64,000 nt of DNA from Chloroflexota bacterium (GTDB lineage Bacteria; Chloroflexota; Anaerolineae; Aggregatilineales; J027). Each line of letters starts with the position of its first letter. Within the stretch, counting starts at the first letter, position 1. The translations under genes were made by a program, and so were the position numbers. Of the stretch, positions 34,670 to 43,357 are shown one piece after another. The DNA is taken from positions 62,001 through 126,000 of the forward strand of contig JACRBG010000002.1 of NCBI GenBank assembly GCA_016234595.1, read 5' to 3'. The notes beneath the pieces were generated by a model. That model was not told the DNA's origin. It searched no databases and worked only from the letters and a program-made list of their open reading frames with translations.

Positions 34670-35470
34670 ATGCAAAATTGGTGGCGTAAACTGACCGTAG
34701 TGGCCGGATGTCTTATCTTGGTGGTGGGCATAGCGGCTTGTAAAGATAGCAGTGATGATAAAAAAGAAACTCCGGTTGACCCGGCGGCATTGATGCAAGA
34801 TGCTGCCAGTCGAATTGATCAGGCCCAGTCATTCCGCCTGTTACTGGCCCAAGAAGGCCCAGCAACGGTTATTGATAATGATTTAGAGCTTGCCGTTACG
34901 TTTAATAGTGCTGATGCGATTTTTGTGCAGCCTGACCGCGTTTTTGCAAAGGTCAGTGTTTCGATTGAGGCCCTAACGCAGGAAGTTCAAATTATTGCGG
35001 TGGGTGAAAACCAATATGTCAATAATCGCTTTTTGACCAATGACCAGTGGTTATTGATGACTTTTGCGCACGATTTTTCACCAGCCGACTTACAATCGGC
35101 AGATCAGGGTATTGGGAACGCCCTACGCTCAGCTCAAAATGTGCAATTGGTTGGCGAAGAAGACTTGGACGGTGTACCAGTTTATCATTTAAAGGCAGTG
35201 GTCGAAGCCAACAAGGTGCGCTCGGTGACAGTGGGCTTGATTGGCTCCCGTGAAGGTATGACTGAGATTGATATTTATATCCGTACCCGCGACAAAAATT
35301 TAGCCCAAATTAGGCTGAATGAGCCAGCTTTGCTAGATGCTGAATCGCAAGACCCGACGATTTGGACGATTAGTTTTGCGGGCTATGGCAATTACGAAAC
35401 CGAAGAAATTCAAGAACCAACGGTTGAGGCCGGAGATGGAGACAATGCAGAAGCTACACCCGCCAACTGA
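34670..35470 (+). CDS. LppX/LprG-like lipoprotein (lipid carrier fold)
   Basis: A 266-residue lipoprotein: signal peptide and lipobox IAAC (about Cys24), followed by a domain resembling the LppX/LprA/LprF/LprG fold, a half-barrel for lipids. Seen are an initial helix AALMQDAASRIDQAQSFRLLL, strands such as VFAKVSVSIEAL, VGENQYVNNRF and TVGLIGSREGMTEIDIYI, and an acidic C-terminal tail. The start ATG 34670 follows GGAGG at 11 bases; ATG 34652 overlaps that site. It overlaps the MFS gene by 26 bases, the same order as LprG-P55 in mycobacteria. Carriage of a lipid to or from the surface is inferred. Confidence 0.8.
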   Translation: MQNWWRKLTVVAGCLILVVGIAACKDSSDDKKETPVDPAALMQDAASRIDQAQSFRLLLAQEGPATVIDNDLELAVTFNSADAIFVQPDRVFAKVSVSIEALTQEVQIIAVGENQYVNNRFLTNDQWLLMTFAHDFSPADLQSADQGIGNALRSAQNVQLVGEEDLDGVPVYHLKAVVEANKVRSVTVGLIGSREGMTEIDIYIRTRDKNLAQIRLNEPALLDAESQDPTIWTISFAGYGNYETEEIQEPTVEAGDGDNAEATPAN

Positions 35471-37166
35471 TTTACGTCGGGCATGGTGGATACTGGCAGT
35501 TTTGGCTCTACCCGTATTCATTGGGGCGCTTGATCTCACCATCGTTTCGGCAATTTTGCCGGAGGTGATGAATCAACTCAATTTGCCACCCGATACCCGT
35601 TTTGATGAGGCATCGTGGGTGATTAGTGCCTACTTATTGGCCTATACCATCAGTATGACATTTACGGGTCGCCTGTCGGATATGCTGGGGCGCAAGTGGG
35701 TGTATATTTTGTGCCTGCTGATTTTTATGTTCGGCTCGTGGTTTATTACGATTGCTGACAAATGGCCGGCGGATACCTATTTAGAGGTCTATCGCTGGTT
35801 CTATCCCAATCCTGATACCCACATTCCCCCGTCACTTGAAATGCGCCAGTTGTATATGATTATCTTGGGGCGGGTGATTCAAGCATTGGGGGCCGGGGCG
35901 ATGGTTCCGGTCACGATGGCATTGGTAGGCGACCTGTTCCCGAAAGATGGACGGGCACGTCCGTTAGGGGCGATTGGGGCCATTGATACGGCGGGTTGGG
36001 TCTTGGGGCATCTGTATGGCGGTGCGATGGTCAATTTTTTTGGCACACACGGCGATAGCATTGTGGATGCTTTTGCGGGGGTGGGTCTCAAAATTAACCA
36101 CCCAGACTGGCATACCCTGTTTATTTTGAATATCCCCTTAAGCATTATCGCGTTGATAGGGGCATGGGTGGCACTACGTGGCCCACAATTTAATCGGCGG
36201 GTGGCCGGGAAATTTGATTTTGTGGGGACGGGTTTGATTACCGCAGCCCTGATTGGCTTGAGTGTCGGTTTAGGTGGAGCCAGCCCTGAATCAGCGGCAA
36301 GCGCGGATAGCTTTGACCAAATTGCGGGTAAAAGCACAGATGTCACCACGCCTATGTTAATCATGGCGGCGGTAGCGTTTGCAGCATTTCTGTTTTGGGA
36401 ATTCCGTACCAAAGCGCCACTCATTGATTTGCGGTTGTTCCGCAAGGCAAATTTCAGTGTGGCGGCCTTTACCAATTTCTGTGTCGGTTTTGCACTGGCG
36501 ATTGGCTTGGTTAGTGTGCCATTGCTGGTCAATATTCGGCTTGATTCGGCGAGTAACTCGGCTTTTCATGATGCGGCATTGGTAGCAGGGTTGGTGCTAT
36601 CGGGATTAACCATCCCAATGGCGTTGGCGGCTTTCCCCGGTGGCTGGTTGAGTGACCGCTATGGCTATCGGCGGGTGACAGTGATAGGGATGGCGCTCTC
36701 GATTGCGGGATTTTTGCTGTGCAGCTTTACATGGACAGGCAATATCTCGTTTTGGATTATGGCAGCCGAGATTGCACTGGTGGGAATTGGGCTGGGGCTG
36801 ACGATCTCGCCAGTGGCAACTGCCTTGATGAACGACGCGCCGGATGATGACCGAGGGGTGTCGTCGGCGTTGGTCTTGGTGTTGCGCTTGGTGGGTATGA
36901 CACTGGCGATTTCAGGCTTAACGACCTTTGCGCTCTATCGGGTGGATGAACGGGTGGCCCATATGCCGGGGTTGGATCGGCAAGACGCCTATTTCAATGC
37001 AACGGTTGACCAAATTAACGAGATGTTCCTGATTGGCGCGGCAGTCAGTTTGTTGGCGTTGCTGTTTGCGCTGCGACTGCATGGAGGTCGAGTTGACCCG
37101 AAATCGTCGGCGATGCCAGCCAAAACAACATCTGAAATGCGACCTATCCGCGAAATTGGTAGTTAA
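35445..37166 (+). CDS. MFS exporter, P55/EmrB-like (DHA2), 14 predicted helices
   Basis: A 573-residue major facilitator with about 14 hydrophobic segments. Motif A is GRLSDMLGRKW after helix 2, motif C-like GAGAMVPVTMALVGDLFP follows, helix 1 carries GALDLTIVSAILPEV with the D-x-T/V pattern of Rv1410c (P55), and GMTLAISGLTTFALYRV resembles the late helix of P55. An extended loop DTYLEVYRWFYPNPDTHIP sits between helices 3 and 4. The start ATG 35445 (or 35436) lies inside the lipoprotein gene, so they are surely co-expressed. A lipid- or glycolipid-export function with the lipoprotein is inferred from the mycobacterial case. A simple drug exporter is the alternative. Confidence 0.87.
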   Translation: MQKLHPPTDLRRAWWILAVLALPVFIGALDLTIVSAILPEVMNQLNLPPDTRFDEASWVISAYLLAYTISMTFTGRLSDMLGRKWVYILCLLIFMFGSWFITIADKWPADTYLEVYRWFYPNPDTHIPPSLEMRQLYMIILGRVIQALGAGAMVPVTMALVGDLFPKDGRARPLGAIGAIDTAGWVLGHLYGGAMVNFFGTHGDSIVDAFAGVGLKINHPDWHTLFILNIPLSIIALIGAWVALRGPQFNRRVAGKFDFVGTGLITAALIGLSVGLGGASPESAASADSFDQIAGKSTDVTTPMLIMAAVAFAAFLFWEFRTKAPLIDLRLFRKANFSVAAFTNFCVGFALAIGLVSVPLLVNIRLDSASNSAFHDAALVAGLVLSGLTIPMALAAFPGGWLSDRYGYRRVTVIGMALSIAGFLLCSFTWTGNISFWIMAAEIALVGIGLGLTISPVATALMNDAPDDDRGVSSALVLVLRLVGMTLAISGLTTFALYRVDERVAHMPGLDRQDAYFNATVDQINEMFLIGAAVSLLALLFALRLHGGRVDPKSSAMPAKTTSEMRPIREIGS

Positions 37167-37182
37167 AAAATAAAAAGCGAAT

Positions 37183-37215
37183 GGGGAGGGTATTTAAGGC
37201 CTTCCCCGATTTATT
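37183..37215 (+). terminator. Terminator-like hairpin between the MFS and ligase genes
   Basis: GGGGA (37183-37187) with GG and the matching TCCCC (37203-37207) preceded by CC (37200-37201) form a stem of about 7 bp with one mismatch, followed by GATTTATTT. The moderate stem and mixed T-run make it a partial terminator. Confidence 0.45.
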
Positions 37216-37229
37216 TAGAAAGGCCTTTT

Positions 37230-38411
37230 ATGACTGATTTAGATAAACGCCTCAAAGACCATTTGGGCTATGCGATTGACCATGCGCCAGCCGTGCAGGC
37301 TATTTTTGAAAAGGCCGGACTGCGAGCTGATGATGTGCAAACCGTTGCGGATTTGCAAAAATTGCCGGTGGTAAGCAAAGACCATTTTGTTGAGATGCAA
37401 CAGGCGAATCCACCGTTTGGGGGTTGGTTGGGTGTGCCGATGGAGCGACTACAGCGCATCTATCTTTCCCCCGGCCCAATTTTTGACCCCTTAGGGCTTG
37501 ATGATGCCGAATCATTTGACGATGTCGAATTGGCGTTGTCACAGGCGGGTTTTGACAAGGGTGATATTGTGGTCAATGCCTTCCTTTATCATATGGTTCC
37601 AGCCGGACTATTTTTTGATGAGGGGTTGCGACGGGTTGGGGCCGTGACGGTTCCAATGGGGCCGGGAAACACTGAGACCCAGATTAAAGTCATGCTTGAT
37701 TTAAAAGTGGCGGGGTATGTAGGTACGCCGAGTTTTTTGGCGATGATCTTGGACAAGATGACTGAGATGGGCATTCCTAAATCGGCTATTCCACTTAAGA
37801 AGGCTTTTTTCAGCGCCGAGCCTTATCCCCCTTCATTACGGGCTAAATTTGAAGGCGACTATGGCCTCAAAACGAGTCAAGCCTATGCGACGGCTGACTT
37901 GGGCATTGTGGCGTATGAGGTCTATGGCGAAAAGGGATTTATCCTGCCCAAAAATCTAATCGTGGAATTGGTTGACCCGCAGACGGGGCAATGGGTCGAA
38001 GAAGGCACACCCGGTGAAGTGGTCGTGACAAGTTTCAGCAAGGTCTATCCCCTCTTGCGTTTTGGCACAGGGGATATGGCGGTCATGATTCCCGGTGCAG
38101 GCCGATTGTTTGGCCTGGTGGGTCGCAGTGGTGAAGCGGTCAAGGTACGTGGCATGTTTTTGCATCCCAATCAACTTCGATTCGCAACGGCGTCATTTGT
38201 GGGTATCGCGGGGTTACAGGCGGTGGTGACCCGTGAGGGCACTTACGATCATGTGACATTGAAGGTTGCCCAACAAGCTGGAGCAACAGTGGATGAAGAG
38301 GCCTTAAAAGCCGCGATTAAACAGGTCGCGCATCTTTCTATCAACGCGGTGGAATTTGTGGAGACAATTGAGGGGCAACGCTTGATTGTGGATGAACGCA
38401 TATGGGATTAA
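37230..38411 (+). CDS. PaaK-like AMP-forming acyl-CoA ligase family protein
   Basis: A 393-residue member of the phenylacetate-CoA ligase-like adenylate-forming family: VYLSPG-type stretch RIYLSPGPIFDP, VVVTSFSKVYPLLRFGTGDMAVM (adenylate motif), GRSGEAVKVRGMFLHPNQL and a short C-terminal domain ending with a Lys-less stretch. It would adenylate and thioesterify an aromatic or carboxylic acid, but the substrate cannot be told. The usual P-loop-like T-S-G-S/T-T-G-x-P segment is not clear, so activity is uncertain. The stop overlaps the convergent YaeQ-like gene by 4 bases. Confidence 0.8.
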   Translation: MTDLDKRLKDHLGYAIDHAPAVQAIFEKAGLRADDVQTVADLQKLPVVSKDHFVEMQQANPPFGGWLGVPMERLQRIYLSPGPIFDPLGLDDAESFDDVELALSQAGFDKGDIVVNAFLYHMVPAGLFFDEGLRRVGAVTVPMGPGNTETQIKVMLDLKVAGYVGTPSFLAMILDKMTEMGIPKSAIPLKKAFFSAEPYPPSLRAKFEGDYGLKTSQAYATADLGIVAYEVYGEKGFILPKNLIVELVDPQTGQWVEEGTPGEVVVTSFSKVYPLLRFGTGDMAVMIPGAGRLFGLVGRSGEAVKVRGMFLHPNQLRFATASFVGIAGLQAVVTREGTYDHVTLKVAQQAGATVDEEALKAAIKQVAHLSINAVEFVETIEGQRLIVDERIWD

Positions 38412-38893
38412 CCTAAGCGGCGTATCTCCACATCACTTTGGTTGATTTGGAGATGACCGCCCTCATCTAAAAAACGCTCAGCACTATCGGCGGGGAAGTT
38501 AATCAATTCAAAAGGGGCATTGCGCTTGATGCCCTTTAAAGCTTCAGTGACCAGTTCTTCTACTGAGTCGAGGCGGGTGTGCCATTTGGCGATGGCAAAG
38601 TGCGTGCTGCGATAGCGCTTGGCAACTGCCCGCACTTTTTCCATACTGACTTGACCACCCTCGCCCCAAAAAAGCGGCTTGCCCTCGTCATTGAGAGCGA
38701 CTACATCAGGCTTATACCTATCACCAATACGGATTTCAACGGTCAGGGTTGGATAATCGGGCAAGTAGAGCGCCCACAGGAAGGCTTTCATGAGCACATG
38801 CTCACTACTCTCATTATAGCCTTTGGCGAGGATGATTTTGCGATCGTGGGCATGATACATGCGCTTGCGGGGGACTTGGGGTCGATTACTCAC
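38408..38893 (-). CDS. YaeQ-like PD-(D/E)XK-fold protein
   Basis: A 161-residue protein resembling YaeQ: an N-terminal helix pattern, then RIGDRYKPDVVALNDEGKPLFWGEGG with the P-D and acidic core of a restriction-nuclease-like fold, and VRAVAKRYRSTHFAIAKWHTRL. YaeQ function is unclear (linked to transcription elongation in enterobacteria). The identification rests on this motif pattern. It runs opposite to the ligase gene and overlaps its end; a hairpin at 38914 lies just upstream. Confidence 0.7.
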   Translation of the reverse strand: MSNRPQVPRKRMYHAHDRKIILAKGYNESSEHVLMKAFLWALYLPDYPTLTVEIRIGDRYKPDVVALNDEGKPLFWGEGGQVSMEKVRAVAKRYRSTHFAIAKWHTRLDSVEELVTEALKGIKRNAPFELINFPADSAERFLDEGGHLQINQSDVEIRRLG

Positions 38894-38913
38894 AGCGGAA
38901 CCCTCAAATAAAT

Positions 38914-38950
38914 AGGGCGGCCCATGTCACGAGAACATGCCAACCGCCCT
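38914..38950 (-). terminator. Hairpin terminator of the PA14/SH3b gene
   Basis: AGGGCGG (38914-38920) pairs with CCGCCCT (38944-38950), and the loop contains a second pair CATGT/ACATG. On the minus strand it is followed by ATTTATTT and lies 21 bases after the PA14/SH3b gene, before the YaeQ-like gene. Confidence 0.7.
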
Positions 38951-38970
38951 GTTATACAGTCGCTTATCCT

Positions 38971-40476
38971 TTAGGATGAGAGCGTGGGTAGCTCTGGTAG
39001 AGGCAGGGTGAAGTCGTTATTGAAGAACCATGCCTTCAACGACCAACCTACAACTTCGCCTTTACGCGGATCGGTGTAGCGAATCTTGATCCAGCGTTTG
39101 TCGTTGCTTTCACCCAACGCAAAAACCTGCGATCCCCACGGCACATAGCTGAGACGGGCGCAACGGGTGCTGGGGCAGGAACGAATGCGGACGTTGCCAA
39201 CGGCCCGAACTTGAACACCACCCGGAATGGGCGTGGGAGTCGGGGTGGGGCCAGCGGTTGCTGCTTGGGCGGTGCCGCCATCAGTCACCGGAACACTATT
39301 GAAATCCCCAGTGAAGGTCAGCCATTGGGCCAATGCCCAACCGATTTGCCCGTTGACATTCAGTTGTGCCCATACACCATCGGCTGAACGCCCAACGATA
39401 GGATAGGTCGCGCCTTTGGGTAAAAGGGCCAGTTTAGTCCCGGTAGTTGAGGGGGTTTGGCGCAAGTTTAGCCCTACATTGGCATTGACCGTGCCCGTCA
39501 CACCTGTTACACCGGGAGTGCCACCAGTTGCAGTTCCCGAAACAGGCGTTCCTTGGGGATTGGTCGTAAACCAATTGAATTGGAGATAGGCTTGGCGCTC
39601 AAAATCCACCATTTCAATTGTTAAAGTATGCTGCCCAGCGGCGACTTGCAAGGTTGCGTTATAGAGGAAATCTTGAAAATATGGCGTTGAAGCGATAATC
39701 GGTACACCATCTAAGCGGACAGTGAAAATATCATCTACCCGTCCTTCAAAACGGAAGTAGCCACCTGCTCCAAAATCAATCACTTTGGTAAACCGCGCTG
39801 ACCACGCATCGGCTGGAACCCCAATTGCGGGCGCTGTCAAATCCCAATTGATATTGAGAGGGCCAGCCGCTACCTGACTGAATGCGATCGGTGTCCCCAA
39901 CACGGAGGTGTTGTTAAAATATTCGACATTCCACGGGCTACCCGTCGAAGATGTCGCGGTGGCTGTGCCTGAGGAGAACCAACTTAAGGCAATTTGGGCA
40001 TTACCAGTCAAGGCTTGAAATTCAACCATGATGCTGACAGATTGATTGGCAGTGGGGTTGTTGAAAAAGCCACTCAAGGATGTTGGGCCACTCAAATCCG
40101 CCCCAATTTGATTGATGATTGTTGTCGTCCCAACCGTGACCCGCACGCCATCTTCAACCGTGACCGTGAAAGTATAAGTTCCGACGTTTGTCAGGGTTTG
40201 GGGGCTTGTCCAGCGAATCGAAAAGTTGTCGACTACCCCGGGCAGTTGGGATGGGCCACTTGCACCATAAGCGAAGTTGATAGCGCCCTCACATGAAGTG
40301 GTGGCAGTCGGTGACCCAGAGAAACTGTTATTGTTATAATACTGGCCTGCCCAACAGCCTGTCTGAGCTTCGGCGACGCGGGGGGGCGTAACTGCGTTGG
40401 GAAGAATGCTTACGAGACCTAGAATGATGATCCCACATAAGGCGAGAATTGATAAGCGAAAAACTGGTTGTTTCAT
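38971..40476 (-). CDS. Secreted protein with two PA14-like and two SH3b domains
   Basis: A 501-residue exported protein with a signal peptide cleaved near AEAQTG. Two PA14/GLEYA-type carbohydrate-binding sandwiches follow: residues 40-175 (CWAGQYYNNNSFSG, DNFSIRWTSP) and residues 180-305 (WNVEYFNNTSVLG, EMVDFERQAYLQFNW). After a Gly/Thr linker come two bacterial SH3 domains (VNANVGLNLRQTPSTTGTKL at about 325 and VRIRSCPSTRCARLSY at about 425). It is likely a cell-surface or extracellular glycan-binding protein. No catalytic domain is seen. A terminator follows. Confidence 0.88.
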   Translation of the reverse strand: MKQPVFRLSILALCGIIILGLVSILPNAVTPPRVAEAQTGCWAGQYYNNNSFSGSPTATTSCEGAINFAYGASGPSQLPGVVDNFSIRWTSPQTLTNVGTYTFTVTVEDGVRVTVGTTTIINQIGADLSGPTSLSGFFNNPTANQSVSIMVEFQALTGNAQIALSWFSSGTATATSSTGSPWNVEYFNNTSVLGTPIAFSQVAAGPLNINWDLTAPAIGVPADAWSARFTKVIDFGAGGYFRFEGRVDDIFTVRLDGVPIIASTPYFQDFLYNATLQVAAGQHTLTIEMVDFERQAYLQFNWFTTNPQGTPVSGTATGGTPGVTGVTGTVNANVGLNLRQTPSTTGTKLALLPKGATYPIVGRSADGVWAQLNVNGQIGWALAQWLTFTGDFNSVPVTDGGTAQAATAGPTPTPTPIPGGVQVRAVGNVRIRSCPSTRCARLSYVPWGSQVFALGESNDKRWIKIRYTDPRKGEVVGWSLKAWFFNNDFTLPLPELPTLSS

Positions 40477-40604
40477 CTAAAATTCGGCGCGAATACCCCA
40501 TTTTTTAGATTTGGGGAGGAAGCACCTTACTCCTTTCACACTCTAAATTTGGGATTCGGGGCGGGTGTTATACATGATTGATTTTCACCCTTAAAATTTA
40601 ATTG

Positions 40605-40685
40605 AACAATTTGGAAACTCCCAAGTTGTTCACGGTTACAAGAATCAAAACAGCATAGAGTATTGAGAGCAATTTTAAGGCTCTC
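40605..40685. repeat. Inverted repeats in the 374-base gene-free stretch before the PA14/SH3b gene
   Basis: The stretch 40477-40850 has no gene that I recognise. It holds two hairpins: AACAATTTGG (40605-40614) with CCAAGTTGTT (40621-40630), 10 bp with one G-U pair, and GAGAGC (40665-40670) with GCTCTC (40680-40685). A further AACAACTTGG near 40784 matches the first arm in sense. They could be operators or leader structures of the minus-strand gene. Confidence 0.4.
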
Positions 40686-40850
40686 ACAACCCTATCATAC
40701 CATGCTTGGGAAAAAATATGAAAGTTACTAGGTTGGGGTTTGGTCTGAAATAGACAGGGTTTAACAGAACCCAAACAACTTGGAGGAAATCGTAGGGTAC
40801 AGGTATGGCAATAGTCTAATTTGTATAGCCCTCCACCCCAAATAAGTAGA

Positions 40851-41219
40851 CTACTCGCCCAAAAAACGTCGCACGGTTTCGATCAGTTCAGTCATATTGA
40901 TGGGTTTGGGCAAATAACCATCACATCCAGCCGCCATAAATCGTTCGGCATCACCCCGCATGGCATTGGCGGTTAAGGCAATCACAGGAATGTGCTTAGT
41001 TTCGGTGGTCGCTTTGATAACGCCTGTGGCTTCTAGGCCATCCATACCGGGGATGTTGATGTCCATCAGAATTAAATCGGGTAATTCAGTCTTGGTAATT
41101 TCGACCCCGGCCAAACCATCTTCAGCCTCAAGCACCTCATAACCGCGTGATGCAAGAATTTTGCGAACGAGGCGCTTATTTTGGGCGTTATCTTCTACAT
41201 ATAAGATCCGTTTAGCCAT
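40851..41219 (-). CDS. Stand-alone response regulator receiver protein (CheY/DivK-like)
   Basis: A 122-residue single receiver domain: acidic Glu9 and Asp10, phosphoacceptor Asp53 (LILMDINIPGMDG), Thr83 and Lys105 (GYLPKPIN). There is no output domain, so phosphorylation must act through partner proteins. It begins 1 base inside the stop of the threonine synthase-receiver fusion (TAATG overlap), so the two are translated together. No histidine kinase is encoded in this window. Confidence 0.93.
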   Translation of the reverse strand: MAKRILYVEDNAQNKRLVRKILASRGYEVLEAEDGLAGVEITKTELPDLILMDINIPGMDGLEATGVIKATTETKHIPVIALTANAMRGDAERFMAAGCDGYLPKPINMTELIETVRRFLGE

Positions 41220-43357
41220 TACTTTGCGTCCTTTTCGCTGATAATTTTATCCACGTGGGCCACCAATGCCTGCCGATCTAAAGAGGGTTTTACCCAAACA
41301 CTGCAATTGTTTTGGCGAAAGATAGTTTTTTCATCTTCAGATAGGTCTTTGGCCGTTAAAACAACAACAGGGATTGCTTTTAACCGCTCGTCTGCCTTGA
41401 GTTCTTTTAGCAGGGTAACGCCATCAGTATCTGGCAGCATAAGATCAAGCACGATTAACCGTGGTAAATTATCATCCAAAATAGTTTTGGCATCCTTACC
41501 CGTATAGGCTTCCAAAACTTGATAGCGCCGCGTAGCCTCTAAAATACGCCTGACTAACCGTGCATCCCGCCGATTGTCATCAATTACCAAAACTTTTGTT
41601 TCGGCAACTGCTTCTAAGGCATCTACAACACTGTTGGCAACTTCACCAACGGTTGTTTTGATCGGCTGGTCAGGCGATTTTGAATTACTGCCTAAGCGTT
41701 CGACCACGTGGTCAACCAGTTCGCGGGTATTAAAACTCCCCTTTTGCCACAGGGAATCTACTTGACCCTCTAGGACAGCCCGATCACGCGCGGTCAAGGT
41801 CTTGGCAGAAACGACGACTACCGGAATATCGCGGGTCTCTGGGTCGGATTTCAGACTTTCTAGGAGGGTGAAACCATCCATTTCGGGCATGGTTAGGTCA
41901 CTAACCACTAGGTCGGGCTTGCGCTGGCGAACCAAATCAAGGCCGTCAAGTGGATTATTGGCTTCAAAGACGCGGTAATTCTTATGATTTTGCAGGAGGC
42001 GACGGATTAGGCGGCTGTCCTGTGGATTATCGTCAATAATGACGACGGTGGTGACTTGCTCATCAAGTTTGGCAAGGGCAGCCCCAAGGCCCTCTTCCAT
42101 CTTGTTAGCAGGGGAGACATCGCCTTCGGGGTGTCCAAGTTGGAGATCGAGTACATATTCATCTTCTAAGACGTGTTTTTCGGCTGGGAAGGTGTGACCC
42201 GAACAATTGACAATGATGAACTCTTCGGGTTTGAGAAGTCCTTCGGCGGCTAACTGCTCTAGGCCAGCAAAAGCGACCGATGCAGCGGGTTCCATGCTTA
42301 ACCCTTCACTGCGGGCAAGGCGGCGCATGGCACGGAATGCAGCCCCATCGTTGGCCGAAATCATGGTCCCGCCTGTTTCGAGGCAGGCTTGGCGCAAAAT
42401 CTTATAGCCGCGTCCGGGGTCGCCTGTTGCAAGAACAGAAATGCGCGTGCGTGGCACAACAGGCTCGGCCTCTTCTTTGCCGGCTTTCCATGCCTCGGCC
42501 ATCGGCGCACAGCCTTCAACTTGAATAATGCCAAGTTTGGGCATTTTATCAATCATGCCCATGCGCATGAGTTCTTGAAAACCCTTCCAAATCCCGATGG
42601 GGCCAATACCACCGCTGACAGCTTGGATATACCAATCCGGGGCACGCCATTTGCCATCGGCAGTTGGAGCATAGCGGGCTAATTGTTCAGCGATTTCAAA
42701 GGCGATGGTTTTGAGGCCTTCTTTGCCGGGAATCGCGGTGGTGCCGGGGTCAAGGTAGAGATTGCGGCGTTCGGCAAAGTCTTGGGCAACTTTTTTGGCT
42801 TGGTCATAGGTTCCGGCAATTTTCACGACCTCAGCCCCATAGAGGCCAAGCTCACGCAGTTTTTCGTTGGGAACCATACTGGTGAGGAAAATCCATAGGC
42901 GGATTCCGGCTCTGGCACAATAAGCAGCATAGGCGGCAGCTTTATTGCCTGTTGAGGCTAAGACCATTTCATTTTTATTGGCTTGTACTAAAGCCGCTGC
43001 CCCAACTGCTGCTTGGCGATCTTTGAAGGAGCTAGTTGGCCCTTGACGCTCATCTTTAATGAAGATGTTGGGCAGTTTGAGTTCTTTTTCAAGATTAATG
43101 GCATGGATAAGAGGTGTCCAGCCCTCGCCCATCGAAATAAAACGCTCTGGGCGTGAAACTGGCAACAATTCTTCGTAGCGCCATATATCGCTTTCACGGT
43201 CACGTAAACCAGCCGACCAGATTTTTTTGGCGGTCTCAAAATCATAATCGGCTTCAATCCATGCCGAACCGCATTTATCACATTTTTTAGCTAGGGGGTC
43301 AGGCGGCATGGCATGACCACAATCCCGGCATATCAATTGGGTCAGCAGAGATGGCAT
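41219..43357 (-). CDS. Threonine synthase-like PLP enzyme fused to two receiver domains
   Basis: A 712-residue protein in one uninterrupted frame. Residues 1-30 form a zinc ribbon (C10, C13, C26, C29). Residues 70-400 are a fold-type II PLP enzyme like threonine synthase: GEGWTPLIHA, SSFKDRQAAVGA with the Schiff-base Lys112, ASTGNKAAAYAAYCA and NCSGHTFPAEKH. REC1 (435-555) has Asp442, Asp443, phosphoacceptor Asp487 and Lys519. REC2 (588-705) has Asp593, Asp594, Asp638 and Lys670. All receiver active-site residues are kept, so both may be phosphorylated. The enzyme converts O-phosphohomoserine to threonine if the assignment holds. Control by phosphorelay is inference. Confidence 0.9.
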   Translation of the reverse strand: MPSLLTQLICRDCGHAMPPDPLAKKCDKCGSAWIEADYDFETAKKIWSAGLRDRESDIWRYEELLPVSRPERFISMGEGWTPLIHAINLEKELKLPNIFIKDERQGPTSSFKDRQAAVGAAALVQANKNEMVLASTGNKAAAYAAYCARAGIRLWIFLTSMVPNEKLRELGLYGAEVVKIAGTYDQAKKVAQDFAERRNLYLDPGTTAIPGKEGLKTIAFEIAEQLARYAPTADGKWRAPDWYIQAVSGGIGPIGIWKGFQELMRMGMIDKMPKLGIIQVEGCAPMAEAWKAGKEEAEPVVPRTRISVLATGDPGRGYKILRQACLETGGTMISANDGAAFRAMRRLARSEGLSMEPAASVAFAGLEQLAAEGLLKPEEFIIVNCSGHTFPAEKHVLEDEYVLDLQLGHPEGDVSPANKMEEGLGAALAKLDEQVTTVVIIDDNPQDSRLIRRLLQNHKNYRVFEANNPLDGLDLVRQRKPDLVVSDLTMPEMDGFTLLESLKSDPETRDIPVVVVSAKTLTARDRAVLEGQVDSLWQKGSFNTRELVDHVVERLGSNSKSPDQPIKTTVGEVANSVVDALEAVAETKVLVIDDNRRDARLVRRILEATRRYQVLEAYTGKDAKTILDDNLPRLIVLDLMLPDTDGVTLLKELKADERLKAIPVVVLTAKDLSEDEKTIFRQNNCSVWVKPSLDRQALVAHVDKIISEKDAK

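Noticed and set aside
37230-38411. Phenylacetate degradation cluster
   Set aside because: Only one PaaK-like gene is present, with none of the paaABCDE or ring-opening genes.
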